This document shows, in pieces, positions 45,387 through 53,804 of a stretch of 64,000 nt of DNA (position 1 is its first letter; each line of letters starts with the position of its first letter). The translations under genes were made by a program, and so were the position numbers. This DNA is from Qipengyuania mesophila (GTDB lineage: Bacteria; Pseudomonadota; Alphaproteobacteria; Sphingomonadales; Sphingomonadaceae). The notes below the pieces were generated by a model. It was not told the DNA's origin. It was given only the letters and a program-made list of their open reading frames with translations, and did not search any database. The stretch is from the NCBI RefSeq assembly GCF_019711655.1, contig NZ_JAIGNU010000003.1, positions 210,616-274,615 on the forward strand, written 5' to 3'.

Positions 45387-46954
45387 GCGTGGAAGTGACA
45401 GAGGCGCGGCCGCGCCGCATCCTTTCGCTCTGGCTTCCAGCGCTGGCGATGGATCGCTGGCACCTGACGATAGCGGAGCGGGGCGGGGTGCCCGCTGCGG
45501 GGCCGCTGGTGCTGATCGCCGACACCGCGCACGGCCCGCGGATCGAAGCGGTCGATCGCCCCGCAGCGGCCGCGGGTGCGCGCAAGGGCATGATGCTCGC
45601 CGATGCACGTGCATTGTGCCCCGAGATCGCTACCGCCCCCGCAGACCCGGCGGGCGATCTCGCCTTCCTCGAACAGCTTGCTCTCTGGGCACAGCGCTGG
45701 GGGCCGTGGTCCGCGCTCGATGCACCCGAGGGGCTGCTGGTCGATGTCACCGCCGTCGCGCACCTGTTCGGCGGCGAGGAGGCGCTGCTGGCCGACGTCC
45801 ACGCCGCCTTCGCACAGCGCGGACTGGCCCTGCGCGCGGCCATCGCTCCGACTGCCGGGGCGGCCTGGGCGCTGGCGCATTACGGCCCCGAGCGCGCGAT
45901 CGTGGAGGGGCGTGCCGGGATCATGCGTGTTTTGGCCGAACTGCCGGTGGCGGCGCTGCGGCTCGACCAGGACGTCGTCACCGTGCTGCGCCGGCTCGGC
46001 CTCAAGCGGATCGGCGACATCGCCGGCATCGGGCGCGACGCGATCCAGCGGCGTTTCCGCAACCGCAAATTGCGCACCGCCAATCCTCTGATCCGGCTCG
46101 ACCAATTGCTCGGCCGTGTGTCCGAGCCGCTGCTGCCGGTGATCCAAGAGGCCGTGCCATTGGTGCAGCGGCGGCTGCTCGAACCAATCCGTCACCGGCA
46201 GCTGCTCGACCGAGTGGTCGCCGATCTCGCCAGGGACATGGCGCGCGAACTCGAAGCGCAGGGGCAGGGCGCCCGGCGGCTCGAACTGGGCCTGTGGCGG
46301 GTCGATGGCGAGGTCGTTGTCCGGCGGCTCGAACTGGCCGCCGCCACGCGCGATCCGGCGCACATGTTGCGCCTCTTCGCTGCGCGACTCGACGATGTCG
46401 ATGCCGGTTTCGGGATCGAGATGCTGCGCCTGCGCGCGAGCTGGGCCGAGCCGCTGGCGCTCGACCAAAACGATATCGAGGCGCGCGCCGAAAGCCACGG
46501 CACCAGCTTGGCCGGCTGCATCGACCGGCTGATCGTGCGGCTCGGTGCGAAGGCGGTCAGCCGGCCGGTCCCCTACGCCAGCCATCTCCCCGAACGGGCG
46601 CAGCGCTGGCAGCCTCCGCTGGAGCCCGAACCGACTTCGCAAGGACTATTGGAATTCCATTCCAGGCCTCGGAAATTGCTCGACAAGCCCGAGAAGATCG
46701 CGGTGCTCTATGCTACCCCAGACGGCTATCCGCAGCGCTTCCGCTGGCGCGGCGAGGTGCACGATGTTGCGCGGGTGGAGGGCCCCGAACGCATCGCCCC
46801 CGAATGGTGGCGCGAGCGCGGCGCCGCGCGGCTGCGCGACTATTACCGGATAGAGGACGGACAGGGACGCCGCTACTGGATCTACCGCCAAGGCCTCATC
46901 GGCGACGGGCGCGGCGGGGTACCCGACTGGTACCTGCAGGGATTGTACGCCTAG
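45383..46954 (+). CDS. imuB: ImuB, Y-family polymerase-like mutasome hub
   Basis: A 523-residue protein starting at GTG in the imuA stop. The N-terminus RRILSLWLPALAMDRW has the Y-family fold but lacks the metal-binding Asp, and LLVDVTAVAHLFGGE lacks the paired acidic residues, so it should not polymerise DNA, as known for ImuB. LKRIGDIAGIGRDAIQRRF resembles the helix-hairpin-helix. QGLLEF (from Gln420) fits the QxxLxF beta-clamp motif. ImuB is expected to bring DnaE2 to the clamp. Its stop shares a CTAG with the stop of the convergent PilZ gene. Confidence 0.9.
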   Translation: MSVEVTEARPRRILSLWLPALAMDRWHLTIAERGGVPAAGPLVLIADTAHGPRIEAVDRPAAAAGARKGMMLADARALCPEIATAPADPAGDLAFLEQLALWAQRWGPWSALDAPEGLLVDVTAVAHLFGGEEALLADVHAAFAQRGLALRAAIAPTAGAAWALAHYGPERAIVEGRAGIMRVLAELPVAALRLDQDVVTVLRRLGLKRIGDIAGIGRDAIQRRFRNRKLRTANPLIRLDQLLGRVSEPLLPVIQEAVPLVQRRLLEPIRHRQLLDRVVADLARDMARELEAQGQGARRLELGLWRVDGEVVVRRLELAAATRDPAHMLRLFAARLDDVDAGFGIEMLRLRASWAEPLALDQNDIEARAESHGTSLAGCIDRLIVRLGAKAVSRPVPYASHLPERAQRWQPPLEPEPTSQGLLEFHSRPRKLLDKPEKIAVLYATPDGYPQRFRWRGEVHDVARVEGPERIAPEWWRERGAARLRDYYRIEDGQGRRYWIYRQGLIGDGRGGVPDWYLQGLYA

Positions 46955-47340
46955 CTCGCGACGAGCCCGCGCCGACCACGCGTGGCGATCGGGATATTGC
47001 CGAACTTGGCGGCCGGGCCCGTCGCCTTCTCTATCCGGTGAACCGAATCCTGGAGGATCGACGCGGGAAGCGGGCGCTCGAACGCGATCCCGCAGCCATC
47101 TTCGTTGGACCAGACAACCTTGCCGAAGAACTCGTGGCCGCGCCACGAGAGGAGGCCCGATACGCCCTTGGCAGGTGGTGTTGGCGTGTCGAAGCGGGCA
47201 CCGGTTTCCGAAAGGTCCGAAAGCCTTCCCTCGCATTCGCGACCGAGCAGCGTAAGGCTGGCCGGGCAGTCGACCGGATGACGTTTGGCGCTGCGCATCT
47301 CTGGTTGGGAAGCGACCTGCTTTTTCTGGAACAATCCCAC
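46951..47340 (-). CDS. PilZ-domain protein
   Basis: A 129-residue protein with the c-di-GMP motifs RSAKR (RxxxR) and DLSETG (D/NxSxxG) about 25 residues apart, as in single-domain PilZ receptors. The C-terminus is basic (ATRGRRGLVAS). GTG at 47340 is preferred, with GAGGA upstream; the open frame extends further without a site. It is set between imuB and the next SOS operon on the opposite strand, and its 5' region meets the SOS promoter; a functional link to repair is not implied. Confidence 0.75.
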   Translation of the reverse strand: MGLFQKKQVASQPEMRSAKRHPVDCPASLTLLGRECEGRLSDLSETGARFDTPTPPAKGVSGLLSWRGHEFFGKVVWSNEDGCGIAFERPLPASILQDSVHRIEKATGPAAKFGNIPIATRGRRGLVAS

Positions 47341-47455
47341 TGTGCGTCCTCTTGTATCGCACGGTCTTGGGCGCTTGAGGGTTAAGCGCGATTTCCTGCA
47401 CAAGGTAAACGGGGCGGAAACCATCGCAAATTCCCGTCCGATGCATCATTCGATA

Positions 47456-47488
47456 TTGGCAGGAGGGGAGGTGGAACATATAAAGAAC
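47456..47488 (+). promoter_or_regulatory. SOS promoter of the radical SAM-udgX-dnaE2 operon, with LexA box
   Basis: TTGGCA (47456-47461), exactly 17 bases, TATAAA (47479-47484): a strong sigma70-type promoter. GAAC (47474-47477), seven bases, GAAC (47485-47488) is a LexA box spanning the -10. Transcription should begin near 47490-47492, at the ATG itself. Confidence 0.87.
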
Positions 47489-47490
47489 AT

Positions 47491-48735
47491 ATGGCTGTTC
47501 TCACCACTCTGCAGAAGCTCGAGATTCTCGCCGATGCGGCGAAATACGATGCCTCCTGCGCCTCTTCGGGGACGGCCAGGCGCAACTCGCTCGGCGGGAA
47601 GGGGCTGGGGTCGACCGAGGGGATGGGCATCTGCCACGCCTATGCGCCCGATGGGCGGTGTATCTCGCTGCTCAAGATACTGTTGACCAACCATTGCGTG
47701 TTCGACTGCCACTACTGCGTCAACCGCAAGAGCTCGAATGTGGCGCGCGCGCGGTTCAGCCCGCAGGAGGTGGTCGACCTCACGCTGGCCTTCTACCGGC
47801 GCAATTATATCGAGGGGCTGTTCCTCTCCTCGGGCATCGTCAAGAGCTCGAACCACACGATGGAACAGCTCGTAGAAGTCGCCCGTATCCTGCGGGAAGA
47901 ACACGATTTTCGCGGCTACATCCACCTCAAGGCCATCCCCGAGGCGGATGCCGAAATCGTCCACCAAGCGGGGCTCTATGCCGACCGTGTCTCGATCAAT
48001 GTCGAACTGCCGACCGACAGCGGGCTCACCCGTCTCGCGCCCGACAAGGACGCGCGCCAGATCGAAGGCGCGATGGGACGGGTCAAGAACGACATAACCG
48101 AGCTCAAGGACGCGCACAAAAGGTTCAAGCACGCCCCGCGCTTCGCCCCCGCGGGCCAGTCGACGCAGATGATCGTCGGGGCCGATGCCGCGACCGATGT
48201 CGATATCGTCGGCAAGGCCAGCCGGCTCTACGACAGCTTCGGGTTGCGGCGGGTCTATTACAGCGCCTTCTCGCCGATCCCCGATGCCAGCGCGGTGCTG
48301 CCCTTGAAGCGCCCGCCGCTGATCCGCGAGCACCGGCTCTACCAGTCCGACTGGCTGATGCGCTTCTACGGCTACAAGCCCGCCGAAGTGATGCAGGCCA
48401 CCGAGGCTGACGGGAACCTGCCGCTCGACATCGATCCCAAGCTCGCCTGGGCCCTGAAATTCCGCGAGGCTTTCCCGGTCGACGTCAACCGCGCGAGCAA
48501 GGAGCAATTGCTGCGCGTGCCCGGGCTCGGGGTGACAGCGGTGGGCAGGATCCTCGCCAGCCGTCGCCACCGCGCGCTCCGGCTCGACGATGTCGCGCTG
48601 CTCACCCAGTCGGTCACCAAGGTGCGGCCGTTCATCTGCACCGTCGATTGGCGGCCCATCACGCTGACCGACCGCGCCGACCTGAGGAGCCTGCTCGCGC
48701 CGAAGACCGAGCAGCTCGAGCTGTTCGCGGCATGA
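47491..48735 (+). CDS. Putative DNA modification/repair radical SAM protein
   Basis: A 414-residue enzyme. The cluster motif CVFDCHYC (Cys69, Cys73, Cys76) ligates a 4Fe-4S cluster for S-adenosylmethionine cleavage, and INVELPTDSGLTRLAPDK is typical of the family. Residues about 330-365 (VDVNRASKEQLLRVPGLGV) form a helix-hairpin-helix, suggesting DNA binding. The family is regularly encoded next to UdgX-type proteins; the reaction is unknown. The ATG coincides with the predicted transcription start, and a purine-rich AGGAGGGGAGG at 47461-47471 is upstream of that start, so the mRNA may be leaderless. Its stop overlaps the udgX start. Confidence 0.85.
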   Translation: MAVLTTLQKLEILADAAKYDASCASSGTARRNSLGGKGLGSTEGMGICHAYAPDGRCISLLKILLTNHCVFDCHYCVNRKSSNVARARFSPQEVVDLTLAFYRRNYIEGLFLSSGIVKSSNHTMEQLVEVARILREEHDFRGYIHLKAIPEADAEIVHQAGLYADRVSINVELPTDSGLTRLAPDKDARQIEGAMGRVKNDITELKDAHKRFKHAPRFAPAGQSTQMIVGADAATDVDIVGKASRLYDSFGLRRVYYSAFSPIPDASAVLPLKRPPLIREHRLYQSDWLMRFYGYKPAEVMQATEADGNLPLDIDPKLAWALKFREAFPVDVNRASKEQLLRVPGLGVTAVGRILASRRHRALRLDDVALLTQSVTKVRPFICTVDWRPITLTDRADLRSLLAPKTEQLELFAA

Positions 48736-50189
48736 GCACGCTTCCGCAGACCCGGCTCGCGAGCCACTACGTGGTGAACCTGCCCGAGCCCGACGATTTC
48801 GACTTCTGGCGCGAAGCCGCACGAGCGCTGGTCCAGTGCGGGGTCGCGCCCGAACATATCGCCTGGGTCGAGCCCGGCGGCAGCGGCGATCTGTTCGCTG
48901 CCGCGGCCGCGCCCGGTGAGCAGCCTTTGCCCTTGCCCACCGCGGATGCCCGCCCGGTGCGCGCCAGCAAGCGCTTCGTCAGCCTTGCGCGCAACGCCAT
49001 CCTCCATTCGGACCCCGAGCGCTTCGGGCTGCTCTATCGCCTGCTGTGGCGCTTGCAGGCGACCCCGCGCATCATGGAGGACAAGGCCGATCCCGACGTG
49101 CGGCGGGCGGAGGAGCTCGACAAGGCGGTGCGGCGCGACAGCCACAAGATGCACGCCTTCGTCCGCTTCCGCCTCGTCGAGGCCGGGGACGAGGAGAGCG
49201 AGACGCGCGAGCACTACGTCGCCTGGTTCGAGCCCGAGCATCACATCCTGCGCGCCAATGCCGGCTTCTTCATGCGCCGCTTCGCCAATATGCGCTGGTC
49301 GATCCTGACTCCGCGCGGGAGCCTCCACTGGGACGGCGCGACCATGTCCGAAGGCCCGCCCGCGCAACGCAGCGACGCGCCCGGCGGCGATCCGATGGAG
49401 GAGCTCTGGCGCGGCTATTACGCTTCGATCTTCAATCCTGCGCGATTGAAGGTCGGCGCGATGCTCAAGGAGATGCCGAGGAAATACTGGAAGGACATGC
49501 CCGAGGCCGCGCTCATCCCTGGGCTGGTCGCGGGGGCGCAGAAGCGCGAGAGCGCCATGGTCGAGAAGGGGGCGCTCGAATTCGAGGAGCGGCCCGACAC
49601 GCTCGCGGCGATCGACAAGGCGATCCGTGCCTGCCGCAAATGCCCCATCGGCCAGCTCGACAACCATGCGGTGATGGGCGAGGGGCCGCAGGATGCCGCA
49701 CTGATGATCGTCGGCGAACAGCCGGGCGACCAGGAAGACCAGGCGGGGCGGCCCTTCGTCGGCCCCGCAGGGCAATTGCTCGATGCGCATCTGGAAAAGG
49801 CCGGGATCGATCGCCGCGCCGCCTATGTCACCAATGCGGTGAAGCATTTCAAATATGTCCAGCGCGGCAAGCGGCGGCTGCACCAGAATCCGGGCGCGAA
49901 GGAAATCGACACCTGCCGCTGGTGGATCGAGAGCGAGCGCGCGATCGTCGGGCCGAAGCTGGTGCTCGCCATGGGGGCGAGCGCGGCGCGCAGTCTGCTC
50001 GGCAAGACGGTGAGCATCTCTCGGGTCCGCGGCGCGCCGATCGCGCTCGAGGACGGCAGCGAGCTGTGGGTCACCGCGCATCCCTCGTACCTGCTGCGGC
50101 TCGAGGGCGCGGCGCGCGAGGAGCAGACGCGGTTGTTCGATGCCGACCTTGCCGCGGTACGCGAGCGACTTGCGGAACTCGCCGGGTGA
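48732..50189 (+). CDS. udgX: UdgX-type uracil-DNA-binding protein with N-terminal repair-associated domain
   Basis: A 485-residue fusion. Residues 1-270 match the domain found beside the radical SAM repair protein (HAFVRFRLVEAG, YVAWFEPEHHILRANAGFF). Residues from about 285 are a family 4-like uracil-DNA glycosylase: Fe-S cysteines CRKC (Cys301, Cys304), GEQPGDQEDQAGRPFVGPAG, and the UdgX loop KRRLH with His384. In mycobacterial UdgX the matching His bonds covalently to the deoxyribose after uracil removal, giving a permanent DNA-protein adduct. The intact KRR-x-H suggests the same here. Coupled by ATGA to the radical SAM gene; dnaE2 follows after four bases. Confidence 0.88.
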   Translation: MSTLPQTRLASHYVVNLPEPDDFDFWREAARALVQCGVAPEHIAWVEPGGSGDLFAAAAAPGEQPLPLPTADARPVRASKRFVSLARNAILHSDPERFGLLYRLLWRLQATPRIMEDKADPDVRRAEELDKAVRRDSHKMHAFVRFRLVEAGDEESETREHYVAWFEPEHHILRANAGFFMRRFANMRWSILTPRGSLHWDGATMSEGPPAQRSDAPGGDPMEELWRGYYASIFNPARLKVGAMLKEMPRKYWKDMPEAALIPGLVAGAQKRESAMVEKGALEFEERPDTLAAIDKAIRACRKCPIGQLDNHAVMGEGPQDAALMIVGEQPGDQEDQAGRPFVGPAGQLLDAHLEKAGIDRRAAYVTNAVKHFKYVQRGKRRLHQNPGAKEIDTCRWWIESERAIVGPKLVLAMGASAARSLLGKTVSISRVRGAPIALEDGSELWVTAHPSYLLRLEGAAREEQTRLFDADLAAVRERLAELAG

Positions 50190-50193
50190 GCCA

Positions 50194-53100
50194 ATGCCCG
50201 AAAACGACCATCAGATCCCCAAGCGGACGATCGAGCTCGATTCCGACAGCATCGCGCCGCCCCAGCGAGCACGCTTTGTCGAACTCGGGCTCGTCTCCTG
50301 CTTCAGCTTCCTGCGCGGCGCCTCCGATGCGGTCGATCTCGTGCTGCGAGCGCGGGCGCTCGGCTACGATGCGATAGGGGTTGCCGACGCCAACAGCATG
50401 GCGGGTGTGGTGCGCATCCATACGGAAGCAAAAAAACTTAAGCTGAAACCACTTATTGGATGCAGGATAGAAACGGTCGAAGGTCTGGTCTTCCTCGCTT
50501 ACCCCCGCGATCGCGCTGCCTATGGCCGGCTTTGTCAGCTGATTTCGGCAGGGCGCATGCGGAGGCTCGACGGGGGATGGCAGGACAAGGGCGCCTGCGA
50601 CATCGATTTCGCCATGCTCGCCGCGCATGCCGAGGACGTGCAGCTGATCCTGCTCCCGCCGCGCGACCTGGACCAGCCATTCACCATTCAAGTCGAAAAC
50701 AACGTCATTCTCTTCCGTCACCCCGGACTTGATCCGGGGTCCCGCTTTCCTTCCAGCGCCGTGCCGGAAGAAGTGGGACCCCGGCTCGGGGGCCGGGGTG
50801 ACGTGGAGGAAAGGACTGACTTCACCGGGACCTTCGAGGAGATCCTCCCGCATCTCGCTGCCGCGCTCCCGACATTGCGCCATATCGCCGCGAGCTACCT
50901 CTACATCGGCGACGACATTGCCCGGATCACCCGCCTCGATGCTCTGGCGAAGGCCAATAGCCTTTCACTCCTCGCCACCAACGACGTGCATTATGCCACG
51001 CCCGACAAGCGCCCGCTGCAAGACGTGATGACCGCGATCCGGCACAGGACCACCGTCGCCGCCGCCGGGCACCTGCTCCACGGCAATGGCGAGCGCTACC
51101 TCAAGCCTCCCGAAACCATGGTGAAACTGTTCGAACGCTGGCCGCATGCCATCGCCGCGACGCGCGAAGTGGCCGATGCCTGTAATTTCAGTCTCGACGA
51201 ACTTCGATACGAATATCCGCAAGAGATCTATCCCGACAATCTGAGCCCGCAGCGCTATCTCGAACAGCAGGTCTGGTCGGGAGCCAAGAAAGATCGATAC
51301 CCCAAAGGCTTGCCGCCTGCTGTGAAGAAGACGCTCAAGCGCGAGCTGAAGCTTATCGGGGAACTCGAGCTGGCGCCCTATTTCCTCACGATCAAGGACA
51401 TCGTCGATTTCGCGCGCAGCAGGGATATCCTGTGCCAGGGCCGGGGATCGGCGGCCAATTCGGCGGTGTGCTTCTGCCTCGGCATTACCTCGGTGGATCC
51501 GGCCAAGCACCAGCTTCTGTTCGACCGCTTCATCTCGAAGGAGCGCCGCGAGCCGCCCGATATCGACGTCGATTTCGAGCATGAGCGGCGCGAGGAAGTG
51601 ATCCAGCACATTTACGAACACTACGGTCGCCACCGCGCCGGTCTGTGCGCGACGGTGATCCATTACCGCCCCCGCATGGCGATCCGCGAGGTGGGCAAGG
51701 CGATGGGCCTGTCGGAGGATGTCACGGCGGTTCTCGCCCGCACCGTATGGGGCTCGTGGGGCAAGAATATCGATGAGCGGCACATTCGCGAGGAAACGGG
51801 TCTCGACCTGGCCGATCCGCATCTGCGCCGCGTGCTCAGGCTGACCGAGCAGATGATCGGCATGCCCCGCCATCTCAGCCAGCATGTCGGGGGCTTCATC
51901 CTCACCGACGGCCCGCTGACCGAAACCGTGCCGATCGGCAATGGCGCGATGCCCGATCGTAGTTTCATCGAATGGGACAAGGACGACATCGACGATCTCG
52001 GCATTCTCAAGGTGGACGTGCTCGCCCTCGGAATGCTCACCTGTATCCGAAAGGGACTGAAACTGCTCGAGGACCACCATGGGCAGAGCTACGATCTGGC
52101 CACCGTCCCGCGCGAGGATCCCGCCGTCTACGACATGCTCTGCAAGGGCGATTCGCTGGGCGTGTTCCAGGTCGAAAGCCGCGCGCAGATGAACATGCTG
52201 CCCCGGCTCAGGCCGCGCGAATTCTACGATCTGGTAGTCCAGGTGGCGATCGTCCGCCCGGGGCCGATCCAGGGCGACATGGTTCATCCCTATCTCAAGC
52301 AGCGCCGCCGCGCGCGCGAGGGTAGGACCGATTTCAGCCTGCCTTCGCCATCTCCCGAGCATGGCCCGACGGACGAGCTCTCCTCGATCCTCAAGCGGAC
52401 CTATGGCGTGCCGATCTTCCAGGAGCAGGCGATGAAGATCGCCATCGACGCGGCCAAGTTCTCGCCCGTGGAGGCCAACCGGTTGCGCAAGGCGATGGCC
52501 ACTTTCCGCAGTCGCGGGATGGTGCACGAACACCAGGAGATGATGGTCGGACGCATGATCGCGCGGGGGTACGATCCCGCATTTGCCGAGCGTTGCTTCG
52601 ACCAGATCAAGGGGTTCGGCGAATACGGCTTTCCCGAAAGCCACGCGGCCAGTTTCGCGCATCTCGTCTATATCTCGAGCTGGATGAAGTGCCACTATCC
52701 GGCGGCCTTCGCCTGCGCGCTGCTCAATTCGCAGCCGATGGGCTTCTATGCCCCGGCGCAGATCGTGCGCGATGCAGCGGATCATGGCGTCACGGTGCTC
52801 CCCGCCGACGCCAATCTGTCCGACTGGGATTGTACGCTGGAAGATGTCGAGGGGACGATGGCGCTGCGGCTCGGCCTGCGCCAGGTCGACGGATTGCCCG
52901 AAAACGTGGCGGCGAAGCTGATCGCCGAGCGCGAGGCCAACGGACCTTACGATGACGTCACGGCGGTGCGCGACCGTGCCCGCATTGCGCCTTCGCAGGT
53001 CGAGCGGCTCGCGAGTGCCGACTGCTTCGGTTCGATCGGGCTGGGGCGGCGCCAGGCGCTGTGGGATGCGCGCAGCCTGATCGCCAGCCCCGACCTGCCG

Positions 53101-53793
53101 CTCTTCGCCGCTGCGGCGCAGCGCGACGAAGGCGCCGAAACCTCTCCCGCCGCGCTGCCGATCATGCCGCATTCGGAAGAGGTCGTGGCGGATTACCAGA
53201 CCACCCGCCTGAGTCTGAAGGCGCATCCGATGTCCTTCCTGCGCGACGATCTGACCGAGCGCGGTTTCGTGCGCGCCTGCGATCTGCGCAGCCGCAAGTT
53301 CCGTTCGACCGTCAACGTCGCGGGGGTGGTACTCATCCGCCAGCAGCCGGGCAGCGCCAAGGGCGTGTGCTTCATCACGCTCGAGGACGAGACCGGGGTG
53401 GTCAACCTCGTCGTCTGGCCCGATCTCAAGGAAAAACAACGCCGTGTGGTGATGGGTTCACGGCTGATGGAGGTACGCGGCCGCGTCGAATACGATGACG
53501 AGGTGATCCACGTCATCGCGCATCACATGGAGGATGCCTCGCACCAGCTCTACCGCCTGTCGGACGACATGCTCAACGCACCGGTGGCGCGCGCCGACCA
53601 TGTTGTCTCACCGCTGCCGGCCAAGTCCGGGCCGCGCGGCACTCTGCAGGACGGCACCGCAGACCCATATCGCCCGGTCGAGCCGTGGGAGGAACCGCCG
53701 CCGGGCAATCGCGAGTGCGGATGGTTCGGGCCGAGTGCCGGCGGGCATCCGCGCGACGTGCGGATCATTCCCCCGAGCCGCGACTTCCACTAG
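50194..53793 (+). CDS. dnaE2: Error-prone DNA polymerase III alpha subunit DnaE2
   Basis: A 1199-residue C-family polymerase used in SOS mutagenesis with ImuA and ImuB. In order: an N-terminal PHP domain (FVELGLVSCFSFLRGAS), palm motifs CQGRGSAANSAVCFC and PDIDVDFEHERREEV with the catalytic acidic residues, RAQMNMLPRLRPREFYDLV, HhH region, OB fold (GVCFITLEDETGVVNLVVW), and the C-terminal HPRDVRIIPPSRDFH typical of DnaE2. About 40 extra residues near 175-215, including RHPGLDPGSR, come from a palindromic element inserted in frame in the PHP domain (see 50716-50803). The reading frame is intact, so the protein is probably functional. Confidence 0.93.
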   Translation: MPENDHQIPKRTIELDSDSIAPPQRARFVELGLVSCFSFLRGASDAVDLVLRARALGYDAIGVADANSMAGVVRIHTEAKKLKLKPLIGCRIETVEGLVFLAYPRDRAAYGRLCQLISAGRMRRLDGGWQDKGACDIDFAMLAAHAEDVQLILLPPRDLDQPFTIQVENNVILFRHPGLDPGSRFPSSAVPEEVGPRLGGRGDVEERTDFTGTFEEILPHLAAALPTLRHIAASYLYIGDDIARITRLDALAKANSLSLLATNDVHYATPDKRPLQDVMTAIRHRTTVAAAGHLLHGNGERYLKPPETMVKLFERWPHAIAATREVADACNFSLDELRYEYPQEIYPDNLSPQRYLEQQVWSGAKKDRYPKGLPPAVKKTLKRELKLIGELELAPYFLTIKDIVDFARSRDILCQGRGSAANSAVCFCLGITSVDPAKHQLLFDRFISKERREPPDIDVDFEHERREEVIQHIYEHYGRHRAGLCATVIHYRPRMAIREVGKAMGLSEDVTAVLARTVWGSWGKNIDERHIREETGLDLADPHLRRVLRLTEQMIGMPRHLSQHVGGFILTDGPLTETVPIGNGAMPDRSFIEWDKDDIDDLGILKVDVLALGMLTCIRKGLKLLEDHHGQSYDLATVPREDPAVYDMLCKGDSLGVFQVESRAQMNMLPRLRPREFYDLVVQVAIVRPGPIQGDMVHPYLKQRRRAREGRTDFSLPSPSPEHGPTDELSSILKRTYGVPIFQEQAMKIAIDAAKFSPVEANRLRKAMATFRSRGMVHEHQEMMVGRMIARGYDPAFAERCFDQIKGFGEYGFPESHAASFAHLVYISSWMKCHYPAAFACALLNSQPMGFYAPAQIVRDAADHGVTVLPADANLSDWDCTLEDVEGTMALRLGLRQVDGLPENVAAKLIAEREANGPYDDVTAVRDRARIAPSQVERLASADCFGSIGLGRRQALWDARSLIASPDLPLFAAAAQRDEGAETSPAALPIMPHSEEVVADYQTTRLSLKAHPMSFLRDDLTERGFVRACDLRSRKFRSTVNVAGVVLIRQQPGSAKGVCFITLEDETGVVNLVVWPDLKEKQRRVVMGSRLMEVRGRVEYDDEVIHVIAHHMEDASHQLYRLSDDMLNAPVARADHVVSPLPAKSGPRGTLQDGTADPYRPVEPWEEPPPGNRECGWFGPSAGGHPRDVRIIPPSRDFH
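50716..50803. repeat. Palindromic element inserted in frame within dnaE2
   Basis: CGTCACCCCGG (50716-50726) and CCGGGGTGACG (50793-50803) are perfect inverted ends. Inside, CCGGGGTCCC (50734-50743) matches GGGACCCCGG (50775-50784), and each outer arm is itself a hairpin (CCCCGGA/TCCGGGG and CCCCGGC/GCCGGGG). TTCACC flanks the region at 50680-50685 and 50821-50826, possibly a target duplication. The element is read through as RHPGLDPGSR and following residues. It resembles the palindromic repeats scattered in alphaproteobacterial genomes. Confidence 0.85.
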
Positions 53794-53804
53794 GGGCTGG
53801 CCGC

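Noticed and set aside
50965..53439. Long minus-strand open frame opposite dnaE2
   Set aside because: Antisense shadow of a strongly supported polymerase gene.
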